From Verrucomicrobiota bacterium (GTDB lineage: Bacteria > Verrucomicrobiota > Verrucomicrobiia > Limisphaerales > BJHT01), in contig BJHT01000015.1 in NCBI GenBank assembly GCA_014193395.1, positions 1 through 49,122 of the forward strand: a stretch of DNA of 49,122 nt, read 5' to 3'. Shown here in pieces: positions 1-8,766 of this stretch; position 1 is the stretch's first letter; every line of letters starts with the position of its first letter. The notes beneath the pieces were generated by a model. It worked only from the letters and a program-made list of their open reading frames with translations, was not told the DNA's origin and did not search any database. Both the position numbers and the translations under genes were made by a program.

Positions 1-35
1 CATCAGGCTCGGCCCAGTTGAATGGAAACCGCTCA

Positions 36-1394
36 TTACTTCCCGCGCTCCGCGACACGCTGCCGCGCAAACTCCCGCGCGGCCTCCGCGGTTGTGATCT
101 CCTCCAGCAATTGCTTCTCGCGAATCTCCGCCAGCAACGCGCCAAGCTCGCGGCCTTCGCCCAGGCCCATCGCGATCAGTTCGGCCCCGGTGATCAAGGG
201 CGGTCGCAGCGGCGGCTTGCGGGCCAGCTCGGCGGTTTGCGTGACGAGGTATTGGTGATTGGTCAGGTCGCCGTTGGAGGCCAGGCAGTCAAGGCGGTGC
301 AGCTCCAGCTCGAGCGGAAAAGTGGGGCGCAGCAGCAAGCGGTTGAGCGTGGATTTGCGCATCTGCCGGACGTCCTTGAACTGCATGTGCAGCCGGACGC
401 AGGTGACGATTTCGTCGATCTGTCGCCGGGGAAAACGCAGGCGCTGGAGCAGCGTCTCGCTCATGGTCGCGCCGACGGTTTCGTGACCGTAAAAATGAAT
501 CGCGCCCGTCGCCGGATCGAGCGTGGCGGTGGGCGGCTTGGCGACGTCGTGCAGCAGCGCGGCCCACGGCAGGCTCGGCGGCGCGTCGGCCGGGAGATTT
601 TCGAGCAGGAGCAGAATGTGCCGGAAAACATTGCCCTCGGGATGGTACTCGGGGGACTGCTCGCAGGCTTCGGTCGCGGCGATTTCCGGCAGGATTTCCG
701 CGAGGAGGTCGCTGTCGCGCAGGAGTTGGAGGCCGCGCGCGGCGTGCGGGGGACGCAGCAGTTTCAGCAGTTCGTCGCGGATGCGTTCGGCGCTGACAGT
801 GCGGATGGTGGCGGCGTTTTCGCGCACCGCCGCCAGCGTCGCGGGATCAATGGTGAAGCCGAGCTGCGCGGCGAAGCGCACGGCGCGCAGCATTCGCAGA
901 TGATCCTCGGCGAAACGCTCGCGGGGATCGCCGATGGCGCGAATGACGCGCAGCGTGAGGTCCGCCCGGCCACCCACCCAGTCGTGGAGTTCCTGCGTCG
1001 TGGGATCGAAAAAAAGCCCGTTGACGGTGAAATCGCGGCGCACGGCGTCGGCCCGTGCGTCGGCGAACTCAACGTGCTCGGGCCGCCGGCCGTCGCGGTA
1101 ATCCGACTCGGTGCGGAACGTGGCGACCTGCAGGTTGTGTCCGCCCTCGATCACCACGACGACGCCAAACTGCCGCCCCACCGGTACCGTGTGCGGAAAC
1201 AATGCTTCAACCTCCGGCGGCCGCGCCGAGGTCGCGATGTCGTAGTCCTGCGGCTCCTTGCCGAGCATCTGATCGCGCACACAGCCGCCGACCCAGAACG
1301 CCGCGTGCCCGGCCGCGTGCAAACGCCGCAGGATGCGGAGCGCGATCTCACGCAAGGGCGGCGCGGATTTTGGCTGTGGATCGGTGTCGGACAT
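36..1394 (-). CDS. cca: CCA-adding tRNA nucleotidyltransferase with HD domain
   Basis: The product adds or repairs the 3' CCA end of tRNAs (class II nucleotidyltransferase/poly(A) polymerase family, cytoplasmic). Residues 36-41 are GGCVRD and 50-55 DYDIAT, the nucleotidyltransferase signature with its metal-binding acidic pair. RRDFTVNGLF at 119-128 is the second family motif. A C-terminal HD-type domain carries HD at 282-283 and further histidines. Length (452 aa) suits the HD-containing bacterial group. I take the ATG at 1394; an in-frame GTG five codons upstream (1409) is possible. The gene ends with TAA near the window edge and is complete. A heptad-repeat foldback lies between it and the LOG gene upstream on the same strand. 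CCA addition versus A- or CC-addition cannot be settled by eye. Confidence 0.93.
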   Translation of the reverse strand: MSDTDPQPKSAPPLREIALRILRRLHAAGHAAFWVGGCVRDQMLGKEPQDYDIATSARPPEVEALFPHTVPVGRQFGVVVVIEGGHNLQVATFRTESDYRDGRRPEHVEFADARADAVRRDFTVNGLFFDPTTQELHDWVGGRADLTLRVIRAIGDPRERFAEDHLRMLRAVRFAAQLGFTIDPATLAAVRENAATIRTVSAERIRDELLKLLRPPHAARGLQLLRDSDLLAEILPEIAATEACEQSPEYHPEGNVFRHILLLLENLPADAPPSLPWAALLHDVAKPPTATLDPATGAIHFYGHETVGATMSETLLQRLRFPRRQIDEIVTCVRLHMQFKDVRQMRKSTLNRLLLRPTFPLELELHRLDCLASNGDLTNHQYLVTQTAELARKPPLRPPLITGAELIAMGLGEGRELGALLAEIREKQLLEEITTAEAAREFARQRVAERGK

Positions 1395-1460
1395 TTGCAG
1401 CAACTGCACGGGAGTTTTCCGCAGGCCCAGTGCGGAAGCGAGAGCGGAAACAGCGGCGAA

Positions 1461-1672
1461 GTTCCAAGGCTAAAGCTCAAAGCTCAAGGGAAGCACCAGA
1501 CCGGGCCAAGCACCAAGGACTCTGGTACGAAGCATTGTTCTCCGCTCGGTGGCGCGTCAGGTTCGTGCCGGCGGAGCGCATTTTCGTAATGCCTGCCGCG
1601 CTTTGCATGATGATTGAAACTTGGAGCTTGGCCATTCCCTTGAGCTTTGAACTTTGAGCTTGGAGCTTTTTT
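1461..1672. repeat. Foldback of 7-nt-period arrays, AAGCTCA type (element A)
   Basis: The left array (about 1461-1520) contains AAAGCTC units followed by AAGGGAA. The right array (about 1618-1672), read on the minus strand, contains four such heptads followed by the same AAGGGAA and then a shared GGCCAAGC. The two arrays are therefore an imperfect inverted pair around a spacer of about 100 bp. The spacer has internal symmetry around CTCCGC/GCGGAG. There is no ORF of note inside. It fills the gap between the LOG and cca genes. It belongs with the other heptad arrays of this window. Confidence 0.75.
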
Positions 1673-1679
1673 CCGCCGT

Positions 1680-2711
1680 TCAGAAACCGTTCAGCGCATC
1701 AATCAACTGCCGCAATCGCCCGTATTGGCGGCGGTCGAATCCAAAGGCGACACGCGCGAGCTGCGGCACGTCGTTATCCTCGAGTTCGTCGGGCAGCGCA
1801 TTGACGACGGTGAAAGGCTGGCCCTCGATGATGTCGGCGAAGTCGCTGTTCAGCGCCGCGAGCGTCCCGGGCGAGGGTGCGCGTTGCAGGCGGATGACGA
1901 GGAGTTCTTTCACGAAACGGGTCGAGTGGAAGTTGCGATAAAAGCGCGTGATGCACTTCACGGCGTCATCCACGGTCTCGGCGATGGTGTATAGGCCGAG
2001 GTCTTCCGCCGAGATCAGGCGGCTGCGGAGGAGATGCTCGCGCAGCATTTTGTCCCACGTTTTCCAATACGTGCCGCCGGGCTTGTCGATCAACACCAGG
2101 GGACGCAGTCGGCCCTTGCCCGTCTGCATCAACGTCAGCGCCTCGTAGCCTTCGTCGAGCGTGCCAAAGCCGCCGGGGAACAGCGCCAGCGCGTCGGAAT
2201 TGCGCAGGAACGTGAGCTTGCGTGTGAAGAAATATTTGAAGGTGATGAGCTTCTTGTCCTGCGCGATGACGGGGTTGGCGCTCTGCTCCCACGGCAGCCG
2301 GATGTTCGCGCCGAAGCTGCGCTCCGGCCCCGCGCCCTCGTGCCCGGCCTGCATGATGCCCGGTCCCGCGCCGGTGATGACCATGAAGCCCGCGTCGGCA
2401 ATCTTGCGCGCGAACTCCACGGCCTGCTGATATTCGACCTGATTGGGCTGCGTGCGCGCCGAGCCGAAAATTGTGACCTTGCGCGTGGCCGCATACGGCT
2501 CGAACAGGCGGAAGGCGTAGCGCAGCTCGCGCACCGCCGTCTGGATCACGCGCACGTCGCCGCGATCCTCGACGTCGGTGAGCAGCTTGAGCGCGCTCTC
2601 GATGATGTCGGCGACGAGGTCGGGATTGTGCCCGCCGCCCTTGAGCGCGATGAGGTCATCGATGCGCCGCCGCAATTCCGGGTCCGCCGCTGGTCTGTCC
2701 CGTTTTTCCAT
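1680..2711 (-). CDS. LOG-family Rossmann-fold protein (TIGR00730-like)
   Basis: This is a lysine-decarboxylase-like/LOG-family protein; characterised members hydrolyse nucleoside 5'-monophosphates at the N-glycosidic bond. The Rossmann core contains GSAR at 83-86, GAGPGIM at 114-120 and the family signature PGGFGTLDE at 179-187, which includes the active-site Glu. At 343 aa it is longer than the usual 180-240 aa LOG protein, with extra segments of about 75 residues at each end, so it may be nearer to nucleosidases of the PpnN kind. The ATG at 2711 is the only sensible start. The substrate is not shown by the sequence. Confidence 0.85.
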   Translation of the reverse strand: MEKRDRPAADPELRRRIDDLIALKGGGHNPDLVADIIESALKLLTDVEDRGDVRVIQTAVRELRYAFRLFEPYAATRKVTIFGSARTQPNQVEYQQAVEFARKIADAGFMVITGAGPGIMQAGHEGAGPERSFGANIRLPWEQSANPVIAQDKKLITFKYFFTRKLTFLRNSDALALFPGGFGTLDEGYEALTLMQTGKGRLRPLVLIDKPGGTYWKTWDKMLREHLLRSRLISAEDLGLYTIAETVDDAVKCITRFYRNFHSTRFVKELLVIRLQRAPSPGTLAALNSDFADIIEGQPFTVVNALPDELEDNDVPQLARVAFGFDRRQYGRLRQLIDALNGF

Positions 2712-2842
2712 GCCGCGAGGTTAGCGATTCGGGCGGCGAATACAACGGTCCGGCGCATCGCGCCGTGTGGATGGGGGCTCCGTGCGGGATGATGGGATGA
2801 AGTCAACCGGGGTGCGGGCGTCTATTGCCCGCGTTTTTCAAC

Positions 2843-5800
2843 ATGCTGAAAATTTTTCTCAACCTGATCGGGGGCGCCGCGCTGGTCGCGGCGTTTTCAT
2901 TGTCGGCGGCCGAAACGAAAAAGCCGCTCGACCTCACCAAGCTGCCGCCCGCCGCGAGCGGGCCGGTGGATTTCGCGAAAGACATCCAGCCGCTCTTCGC
3001 CCAGCACTGCCAGCAATGCCACGGGGCCACGAAACAAAAGGGCGGCCTGCGCCTGGACCTCCGCCAGGGCGCGCTCGAAGGCGGCGACGCAGGCGCAGTG
3101 ATCGTCCCTGGCAAAAGCGCCGAGAGCCGCTTGCTCCATCTCGTCGCGAAGCTCGATGGCGAGTCGCAGATGCCGCCGCCGGGCGAGAACCGTCAGCCGC
3201 TCACGCGCGACCAAATCGGAAGATTGCGTGCGTGGATCGACGCGGGCGCGAACTGGCCGGAGACCGCGGGCACGGTGGCGATGAAGTCGGACCACTGGGC
3301 TTACAACGCTCCGCGACGACCGGCATTGCCAGAAGTTCGCGACGACAAAGCTCAAAGCTCAAGGCTCAAAGCTCAAAATCCGATTGATGCGTTTGTGCTC
3401 GCCCGGCTGGCGCAGGAGAAAATCACGCCGTCGCCCGAGGCGGACCGTTACACGTTGATCCGGCGGTTGAGCCTGGATTTGCTCGGGCTGCCGCCCAAGG
3501 CCGAGGACGTTCGCGAGTTCGTGGCCGACACGCGGCCCGATGCCTACGAGCGCCTTGTGGACCGGCTGTTGCAGTCGCCGCATTTCGGCGAACGCTGGGG
3601 CCGGCACTGGCTCGACCTCGCGCGCTACGCGGACAGCGACGGCTACGAGAAGGATCGCACGCGCCCCTTCGCCTACGTGTATCGCGACTGGGTGATCGCG
3701 GCGATCAACGACGACGTGCCCTTCGACCGGTTCAGCATTCTCCAGCTCGCCGGCGATCTCCTGCCCGGCGCGGGCGTCCCCGAGCAGACGGCCACCGGGT
3801 TTCATCGCCAAACACTGACCAACACCGAGGGCGGCACCGACCAGGAGGAGTTTCGTTGTAAGGCCACCGTGGACCGCGTGAGCACCACGGCGGCGGTGTG
3901 GCTCGGCGTCACGCTCGGCTGCGCGGAATGTCACACGCACAAATACGATCCCTTCACGCAACGCGAGTTTTATCAGTTGTTCGCCTTCTTCAACAACGCG
4001 TCGGAGAAAAACATCCCCGCGCCGCAGCCCGACGATCTGCGCGCGCTCGAGGCCGCGAAAAGAACGTGGAGCGAGGAAAACGCGCGACTCATCCGGGCGC
4101 GCGACGCTTACGCCAGCGGGCCGGCGAGCGCGAAGTTCGCCGCGTGGGCCACCAACGCGGCCGCGAAATCGACGCCGTGGATCGCGTTGATGCCGGCCAA
4201 GACCAGCGCCGCGGCGGGCACGACGTTGAAGGCCGAGAAAGACGGCACGGTTGTCGCCAGCGGCGCGTCGCCTGCGAAGGAGACCTACACCGTGGAAACG
4301 CAGCCCGGCGCGTCACTCCTCACCGGTTTCCGCCTTGAAGTCCTGCCCGATCCGGCGGTGAAAAAAAGCACTGTGGGCCGCGCCAAGGACGGCAACTTCG
4401 TCCTCACGAAATTCGCCGTGCGCCTGCTCGCCGCGGGGCAGCCCCCGGTGCCGCTCGCATTGCACAACGCGCAGGCTGATTTTTCCCAGCTTCGCTTCCT
4501 TGTCAGCGCCGCGCTCAAGGGCGAAGCCACCTCCGGCTGGGCCGTCGCCAAGCAAACCGAACAGCCGCACACGGCGGTCTTCGAGCTGAAGGAACCGCTC
4601 GCCATGCCCGCCGGCGCGCGCCTCGAGTTCACGCTCGATCACCAATATCCGGACAACTACACGCTCGCGCGCTTCCGCCTCTCCGCCACGTCCGCGGGCG
4701 CGCCGCTCAAGCTCGATTCCCTCCCCGACGCCGTCGCGCTCGCCCTGAGCCAGCCCGCCGAGACGCGCGACGCCAAGGCCACCGAATCGTTGAAAAAATA
4801 TTTCGCCACGCAGATCGATCCCGAAGGCCGCAAACTCCAGAAGGCCATCGACGACCACGCCGCGAAAACGCCCAAGTCGCCGGAGACCATCGCCGCCACG
4901 CTCGCCGAGGAAGCCGCCGGGCGTGTCACCAAGGTCCACATCCGCGGCAATTTCCTCGACCGCGGCGCCGAGGTCCGCCCCGGCACGCCCGCCGTGCTCC
5001 ACGCGTTCAAGGCGCGCGGCACCCGCCCCGACCGCCTTGACCTCGCGCAGTGGCTCTTCGATCCCGCGAACCCGCTCACGGCCCGCGTCACGGTGAATCA
5101 GTGGTGGAAAAATCTTTTCGGCCGCGGCCTTGTCACGTCGGTCGCGGACTTCGGCGTCAAGGGCGAACAACCTTCGCATCCCGAGCTGCTCGACTGGCTG
5201 GCCACCGAACTGCCGCGCCTCGGCTGGAGTCGCAAGGCGATGCTCAAACTCATCGTCACGTCCGCCACCTACCGCCAGCAATCCAACCTCCGCCCCGACC
5301 TCGTCACGCGCGATCCGAACAACGTCCTGCTCGCGCGCCAGAACCGCATCCGCCTCGAGGCCGAGTCCGTCCGCGACGCTTATCTCGCCGCCAGCGGACT
5401 GCTGAATCCGAAGCTCGGAGGACCCAGCATCCGCCCGCCGTTGCCCGCGGACATCGCCGCCCTCGGCTACGCGAACTCCGTGAAATGGACCGAGAGCACC
5501 GGCACGGAAAAGAACCGCCGCGGCCTTTACATCTTCTTCCAGCGCACCGTGCCCTATCCGATGTTGATGACCTTCGACGCCCCGGATTCCAACGCCACGT
5601 GCACCCGCCGCGAGCGCAGCAACACCCCGCTCCAAGCGCTCACGTTGCTCAACGATCCGGTGTTCTTCGAGTGCGCCCAAGCCCTCGGCAAGCGCATGGC
5701 CGAAACCCCCGCCGCCACTGCCGCCGACCGCGTCCGCAACGGCTTCGAGCTGTGCCTCGCCCGCCCGCCCACGGACGCCGAGTTGAAAGTCCTGCGCCAG

Positions 5801-5959
5801 GTTTATGACACCCAACTCAAGCTCGCCCAAGCCAGCCCCGAGAACGCCGCGAAAATCTTCGACGGCAAACCCGACGATCCCCGCGTCGCCGAGAAAGCCA
5901 CGCTCGTCGCCCTGAGCCGCGTGCTCTTGAACCTTGATGAGTTTGTGACCCGGGACTGA
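2843..5959 (+). CDS. PSD1/planctomycete-type cytochrome c protein with DUF1549 and DUF1553
   Basis: This is a large exported protein of the type abundant in Planctomycetes and Verrucomicrobia. I chose the ATG at 2843, which opens directly onto a signal peptide (MLKIFLNLIGGAALVAAFSL) cut near SAAET; a TTG at 2825 is the longer alternative. A haem-binding CQQCH lies at 56-60 in the N-terminal cytochrome-like domain. DUF1549 follows at about 180-390 and includes a second CxxCH (CAECH). After a variable middle region comes DUF1553 (about 690-1000). Genes of this type are usually paired with a DUF1501 gene; here the partner starts about 1 kb downstream, after a toxin-antitoxin insertion. The linker before DUF1549 contains an AAGCTCA heptad array. 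The biochemical role is unproven; a part in polysaccharide or sulfated-glycan breakdown is commonly inferred. Confidence 0.9.
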   Translation: MLKIFLNLIGGAALVAAFSLSAAETKKPLDLTKLPPAASGPVDFAKDIQPLFAQHCQQCHGATKQKGGLRLDLRQGALEGGDAGAVIVPGKSAESRLLHLVAKLDGESQMPPPGENRQPLTRDQIGRLRAWIDAGANWPETAGTVAMKSDHWAYNAPRRPALPEVRDDKAQSSRLKAQNPIDAFVLARLAQEKITPSPEADRYTLIRRLSLDLLGLPPKAEDVREFVADTRPDAYERLVDRLLQSPHFGERWGRHWLDLARYADSDGYEKDRTRPFAYVYRDWVIAAINDDVPFDRFSILQLAGDLLPGAGVPEQTATGFHRQTLTNTEGGTDQEEFRCKATVDRVSTTAAVWLGVTLGCAECHTHKYDPFTQREFYQLFAFFNNASEKNIPAPQPDDLRALEAAKRTWSEENARLIRARDAYASGPASAKFAAWATNAAAKSTPWIALMPAKTSAAAGTTLKAEKDGTVVASGASPAKETYTVETQPGASLLTGFRLEVLPDPAVKKSTVGRAKDGNFVLTKFAVRLLAAGQPPVPLALHNAQADFSQLRFLVSAALKGEATSGWAVAKQTEQPHTAVFELKEPLAMPAGARLEFTLDHQYPDNYTLARFRLSATSAGAPLKLDSLPDAVALALSQPAETRDAKATESLKKYFATQIDPEGRKLQKAIDDHAAKTPKSPETIAATLAEEAAGRVTKVHIRGNFLDRGAEVRPGTPAVLHAFKARGTRPDRLDLAQWLFDPANPLTARVTVNQWWKNLFGRGLVTSVADFGVKGEQPSHPELLDWLATELPRLGWSRKAMLKLIVTSATYRQQSNLRPDLVTRDPNNVLLARQNRIRLEAESVRDAYLAASGLLNPKLGGPSIRPPLPADIAALGYANSVKWTESTGTEKNRRGLYIFFQRTVPYPMLMTFDAPDSNATCTRRERSNTPLQALTLLNDPVFFECAQALGKRMAETPAATAADRVRNGFELCLARPPTDAELKVLRQVYDTQLKLAQASPENAAKIFDGKPDDPRVAEKATLVALSRVLLNLDEFVTRD
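3346..3378 (+). repeat. AAGCTCA heptad array inside the PSD1 gene
   Basis: Four consecutive 7-nt units (AAAGCTC twice, AAGGCTC, AAAGCTC) lie in frame within the coding sequence. They encode a hydrophilic stretch (KAQSSRLKAQN, about residues 168-179) in the linker between the haem domain and DUF1549. The unit matches the array at 1461-1672. Four units are 28 bases, not a multiple of three, so any insertion or expansion must have been compensated. Confidence 0.8.
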
Positions 5960-5998
5960 GCGATTGCCCGGGAAACGCAGGCAAATTATCCTCTGAAC

Positions 5999-6301
5999 AT
6001 GAGTGCCAAAGAAGAGTTGATCGAACGAGTAAAGACCCTGACTGAAGAGCAGGCTAAGATCATGCTGGAATGGGTAGAGCAAGAGCTTGGACCGGCGACG
6101 AAAACTGACGAACCTGTCGGCGCAGCCGCAGCGGTAGGGTGGAGTAAGAAATACAACCTGCCCTACAAGACCACTGCCGAATACATGAAGGCCATCCGGG
6201 AGGGCGAGGAAGGTTTCTCTAGCTGGGCTGGCCCCCGCTGGTGCCGAAACCGAGCAGACACCTTGAAGCCCAAACATGAAACCGCTGTTGATAACCAGTA
6301 A
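5999..6301 (+). CDS. Antitoxin-like protein, paralogue of the next gene, with altered C-terminus
   Basis: This 100-aa product is a paralogue of the protein encoded immediately downstream. Both begin MSA-K/T-E-x-L-x-ERVK and both carry a KYNxPYKTTAE segment followed by an acidic REGEE. The similarity also holds at the DNA level around both start codons, so the pair probably arose by tandem duplication. Here the homology stops at about residue 74. The remaining 26 residues (rich in W, R and K) have no counterpart in the sister gene and look like a read-through or frameshift tail. No toxin gene follows it before the second antitoxin at 6308. It is probably an orphan antitoxin remnant, though it may still be expressed. 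Confidence 0.6.
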   Translation: MSAKEELIERVKTLTEEQAKIMLEWVEQELGPATKTDEPVGAAAAVGWSKKYNLPYKTTAEYMKAIREGEEGFSSWAGPRWCRNRADTLKPKHETAVDNQ

Positions 6302-6307
6302 CAGAAC

Positions 6308-6541
6308 ATGAGTGCCACCGAACAATTGCTGGAGCGGGTAAAGAAGTTCGGCGAGACCAAGGCCAAGATGGCGCTTGATCTGCTGGACACTCTGCCCGAG
6401 GAAGCACCCGAGCCTCCGCCCCCGTCCCCCAAACCACTGGGAGATGTCTATTCGGCGATCGGTTACGCCGAGAAATACAATCATCCCTACAAAACCACCG
6501 CGGAATGGATGAAAATACTGCGGGAAGGGGAAGAAGACTGA
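6308..6541 (+). CDS. Putative VapB-like antitoxin
   Basis: The product is a small acidic 77-aa protein with an N-terminal helical segment, a proline-rich hinge at about 49-60 and a C-terminal KYNHPYKTTAEWMK segment. It lies immediately upstream of a PIN-domain gene, and its TGA overlaps that gene's ATG by one base (TGATG). That is the usual arrangement for a translationally coupled antitoxin-toxin pair. I do not recognise the antitoxin family by name; the call rests on size, context and the PIN partner. The purine-rich stretch GGGAAGGGG just before the toxin start can serve as its ribosome binding site. Confidence 0.7.
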   Translation: MSATEQLLERVKKFGETKAKMALDLLDTLPEEAPEPPPPSPKPLGDVYSAIGYAEKYNHPYKTTAEWMKILREGEED

Positions 6542-6951
6542 TGGCCTGGGTGGTAGATACCGACTTATTGCTGGATGTTGCGACCCGCGACGCGACATTC
6601 TGCCGGCGCTCCGCTGACCTGCTGGCCAAACAACGTCCGCTGGGTTTGTTGGTCTGTCCGGTAACCTACGTGGAATTGGCTCCGGTTTTCTATGGAGTCA
6701 CAAAAGATGCCGACGAATTTCTTGCTATGCTTGGTGTTCGACAGCCCGAGAGTCTGACCATGATTGATGCCAAAGTGGCTTTTGTATCGTGGCATCTGGC
6801 GGTTCAACGAAAGCAAAAGAAGGTCGAGCGAAAACGTCCCGTCGCCGACGTCCTGATCGGCGCGTTCGCCATGCGTTTCGATGGCTTGCTGACCCGCAAC
6901 ACCTCCGACTTCCGCACTTTGTTTCCCAACTTAAACCTCCTCTCCCCATGA
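6541..6951 (+). CDS. PIN-domain toxin, VapC-like
   Basis: This is a predicted PIN-fold ribonuclease of 136 aa. It shows the expected acidic set: D6 in VVDTD, E45 in TYVELAP, D103 in PVADVLIGAFA and D123 in TRNTSDF. VapC-type toxins cleave RNA, often tRNA, and are held inactive by their antitoxin. I use the ATG at 6541, which overlaps the antitoxin stop, rather than a longer in-frame start at 6505 lying inside the antitoxin. Its stop codon overlaps the start of the DUF1501 gene (ATGA at 6948-6951), so the toxin is apparently coupled in translation to a gene with no obvious toxin-antitoxin role. The RNA target is unknown. Confidence 0.85.
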   Translation: MAWVVDTDLLLDVATRDATFCRRSADLLAKQRPLGLLVCPVTYVELAPVFYGVTKDADEFLAMLGVRQPESLTMIDAKVAFVSWHLAVQRKQKKVERKRPVADVLIGAFAMRFDGLLTRNTSDFRTLFPNLNLLSP

Positions 6952-8456
6952 ATTCCCGCCCCACCCTCTCCCCCCAGGAAGTCCTCAACCTCACCCGCCG
7001 CGACTTCCTCGCCAGCACCGGCATGGGCACGCTCGCGCTCGCGTCGTTGCTCGCCAAGGACGGCTCGCTCGCCCACGCGGCCACGGGCGCGCCGTCCGCC
7101 ACCGCCGACCCGCTCGCGCCCAAGTCGCCGCACTTCCAGCCCAAGGCCAAGAACTGCATCCTCATCTATTTCGAGGGCGCGCCGAGCCAGTTGGATCTCT
7201 TCGACCCGAAGCCCAAGCTCATCGAGATGGACGGCCAGAAGCTGCCCGACTCGATGCTCGAGAAAGTCCGGTTTGCCTTCATCAAAAAGGAAACCGTCCG
7301 CCTCATGGGCGCAAAAAAGCGGACGTGGAAAAAATACGGCCAGTCCGGCATGGACCTCAGCGACCTGCTCCCGCACATCGGCTCGTGCGCGGACGACATC
7401 GCCTTCATCCGCTCGATGCACACCACGCAGTTCAACCATCATCCCGGTCAGTTGCTGATGAACTGCGGCTCGCCCCTCTTCGGCCGCCCGACCCTCGGCG
7501 CGTGGCTCGCCTACGGTCTCGGCAACGAATCCCAGAATCTCCCCGCCTACGTCGTCCTCCACGCCGGACGCGGCTCCAGCGCCGGTGCCAGCGCGTGGAC
7601 CAGCGGCTTCCTGCCCAGCAGCTACGCCGGCGTGCTTTTCCGCAATCAAGGCGACCCCGTCCTCAACCTCTCGAACCCGCCCGGCATCACGCCCGAGATG
7701 CAACACCTCGGCCTAGACGCCATCGGCGACCTCAACCGCCTCCGTCACCAACACGTCGCCGACCCCGAGATCGCCTCGCGCATCGGCGCTTACGAACTCG
7801 CCGGCCGCATGCAGACCGCCACGCCCGAGCTGATGGACCTCTCCAAAGAATCCCAGGCCACGCTCGACATGTACGGTGTCGGCCGCAGCGACCCGAACCT
7901 CAAGGCGTCGCGCGGCGGTGGGGCCGGCCAATATCATCTCTTCGCCAAGAACTGCCTCCTCGCCCGCCGCCTCGTCGAACGCGGCACCCGCTTCGTCACC
8001 GTGTTGCACGCCTCCTGGGATCATCACAGCAACCTCGACAACGAACTCGCCTTCAACACCGGCATGGCCGACCAGCCCATCGCCGCACTGCTCAAAGACC
8101 TCAAACAACGCGGCCTCCTCGACGACACCATGGTCATCTGGGCCTCCGAATTCGGCCGCACCCCGCTCGGCGAAAACCGCGGCGGCTCGACCAACGTCAC
8201 CGGCCGCGACCATCACCCGTTCGCCTTCACCACCTGGATGGCAGGCGGCGGCATCAAGGGCGGACAAGTCATCGGCAAGACCGACGACATCGGCTGGAGC
8301 GTCGTTGATGAACCCGTCTCCGTCCCCGACTTCCACGCCACGATTCTGAATCGCTTCGGTTTCGACCACGAACGCCTCTCCTACCGTTTCCAGGGCCTCG
8401 ACTTCAAACTCACCGGCGTCGAAGGCGCGAGCGTGGTGAAGAAACTCCTGGCGTAG
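6948..8456 (+). CDS. Tat-exported DUF1501 protein
   Basis: This 502-aa protein belongs to the DUF1501 family, distantly related to the sulfatase/alkaline phosphatase fold. Residues 16-31 hold a twin-arginine signal (TRRDFLASTGMGTLA) and a hydrophobic stretch, implying folded export by Tat. The start is the ATG at 6948, which overlaps the toxin stop as ATGA; longer in-frame starts fall inside the PIN gene. DUF1501 genes usually follow directly after a PSD1 (DUF1549/DUF1553) gene. Here that partner is present at 2843-5959 but separated by the antitoxin-toxin cassette. No T-rich terminator follows. The enzymatic role is undefined in the family. Confidence 0.9.
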   Translation: MNSRPTLSPQEVLNLTRRDFLASTGMGTLALASLLAKDGSLAHAATGAPSATADPLAPKSPHFQPKAKNCILIYFEGAPSQLDLFDPKPKLIEMDGQKLPDSMLEKVRFAFIKKETVRLMGAKKRTWKKYGQSGMDLSDLLPHIGSCADDIAFIRSMHTTQFNHHPGQLLMNCGSPLFGRPTLGAWLAYGLGNESQNLPAYVVLHAGRGSSAGASAWTSGFLPSSYAGVLFRNQGDPVLNLSNPPGITPEMQHLGLDAIGDLNRLRHQHVADPEIASRIGAYELAGRMQTATPELMDLSKESQATLDMYGVGRSDPNLKASRGGGAGQYHLFAKNCLLARRLVERGTRFVTVLHASWDHHSNLDNELAFNTGMADQPIAALLKDLKQRGLLDDTMVIWASEFGRTPLGENRGGSTNVTGRDHHPFAFTTWMAGGGIKGGQVIGKTDDIGWSVVDEPVSVPDFHATILNRFGFDHERLSYRFQGLDFKLTGVEGASVVKKLLA

Positions 8457-8766
8457 AAAACGAGTACCGGCCGCCGGGAGCGCGGCCTTCAGGCCTCGGA
8501 AACGTCCGCCAACAGCAGGAGTCCGGCTCCCCGTCATCCCGTTCCCCCACCCACAAATTCCCCTGCCAAGTTCGGCCCTGCTCACGAACGAGCGCGGGTT
8601 CCCAGCCGCTTCCTCCGCATCCACGGCGCGCAAGCAAACCGACGACGGCTGGAGTTTCCACTGCCCGCTCCGGCCCCACGGAATGCCACCACGTCGCTCG
8701 AACTCCGCGCCGATGCTGCCTCCTCGCTCGGAAGTGATCAGACGATCGGTCCGCCCACGCGTCCGC
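8457..8766. other. Convergent intergenic region, 310 bp
   Basis: This gap separates the DUF1501 gene from the convergent hydrolase gene. I see no credible gene, strong hairpin or repeat family member in it. Short open frames here have no recognisable start context or composition. Confidence 0.5.

Noticed and set aside
5963..5986. ATTGCC/GGCAAA inverted half-sites before the first antitoxin gene as an operator
   Set aside because: Only five paired bases and a loose 11-nt spacer; not above chance.
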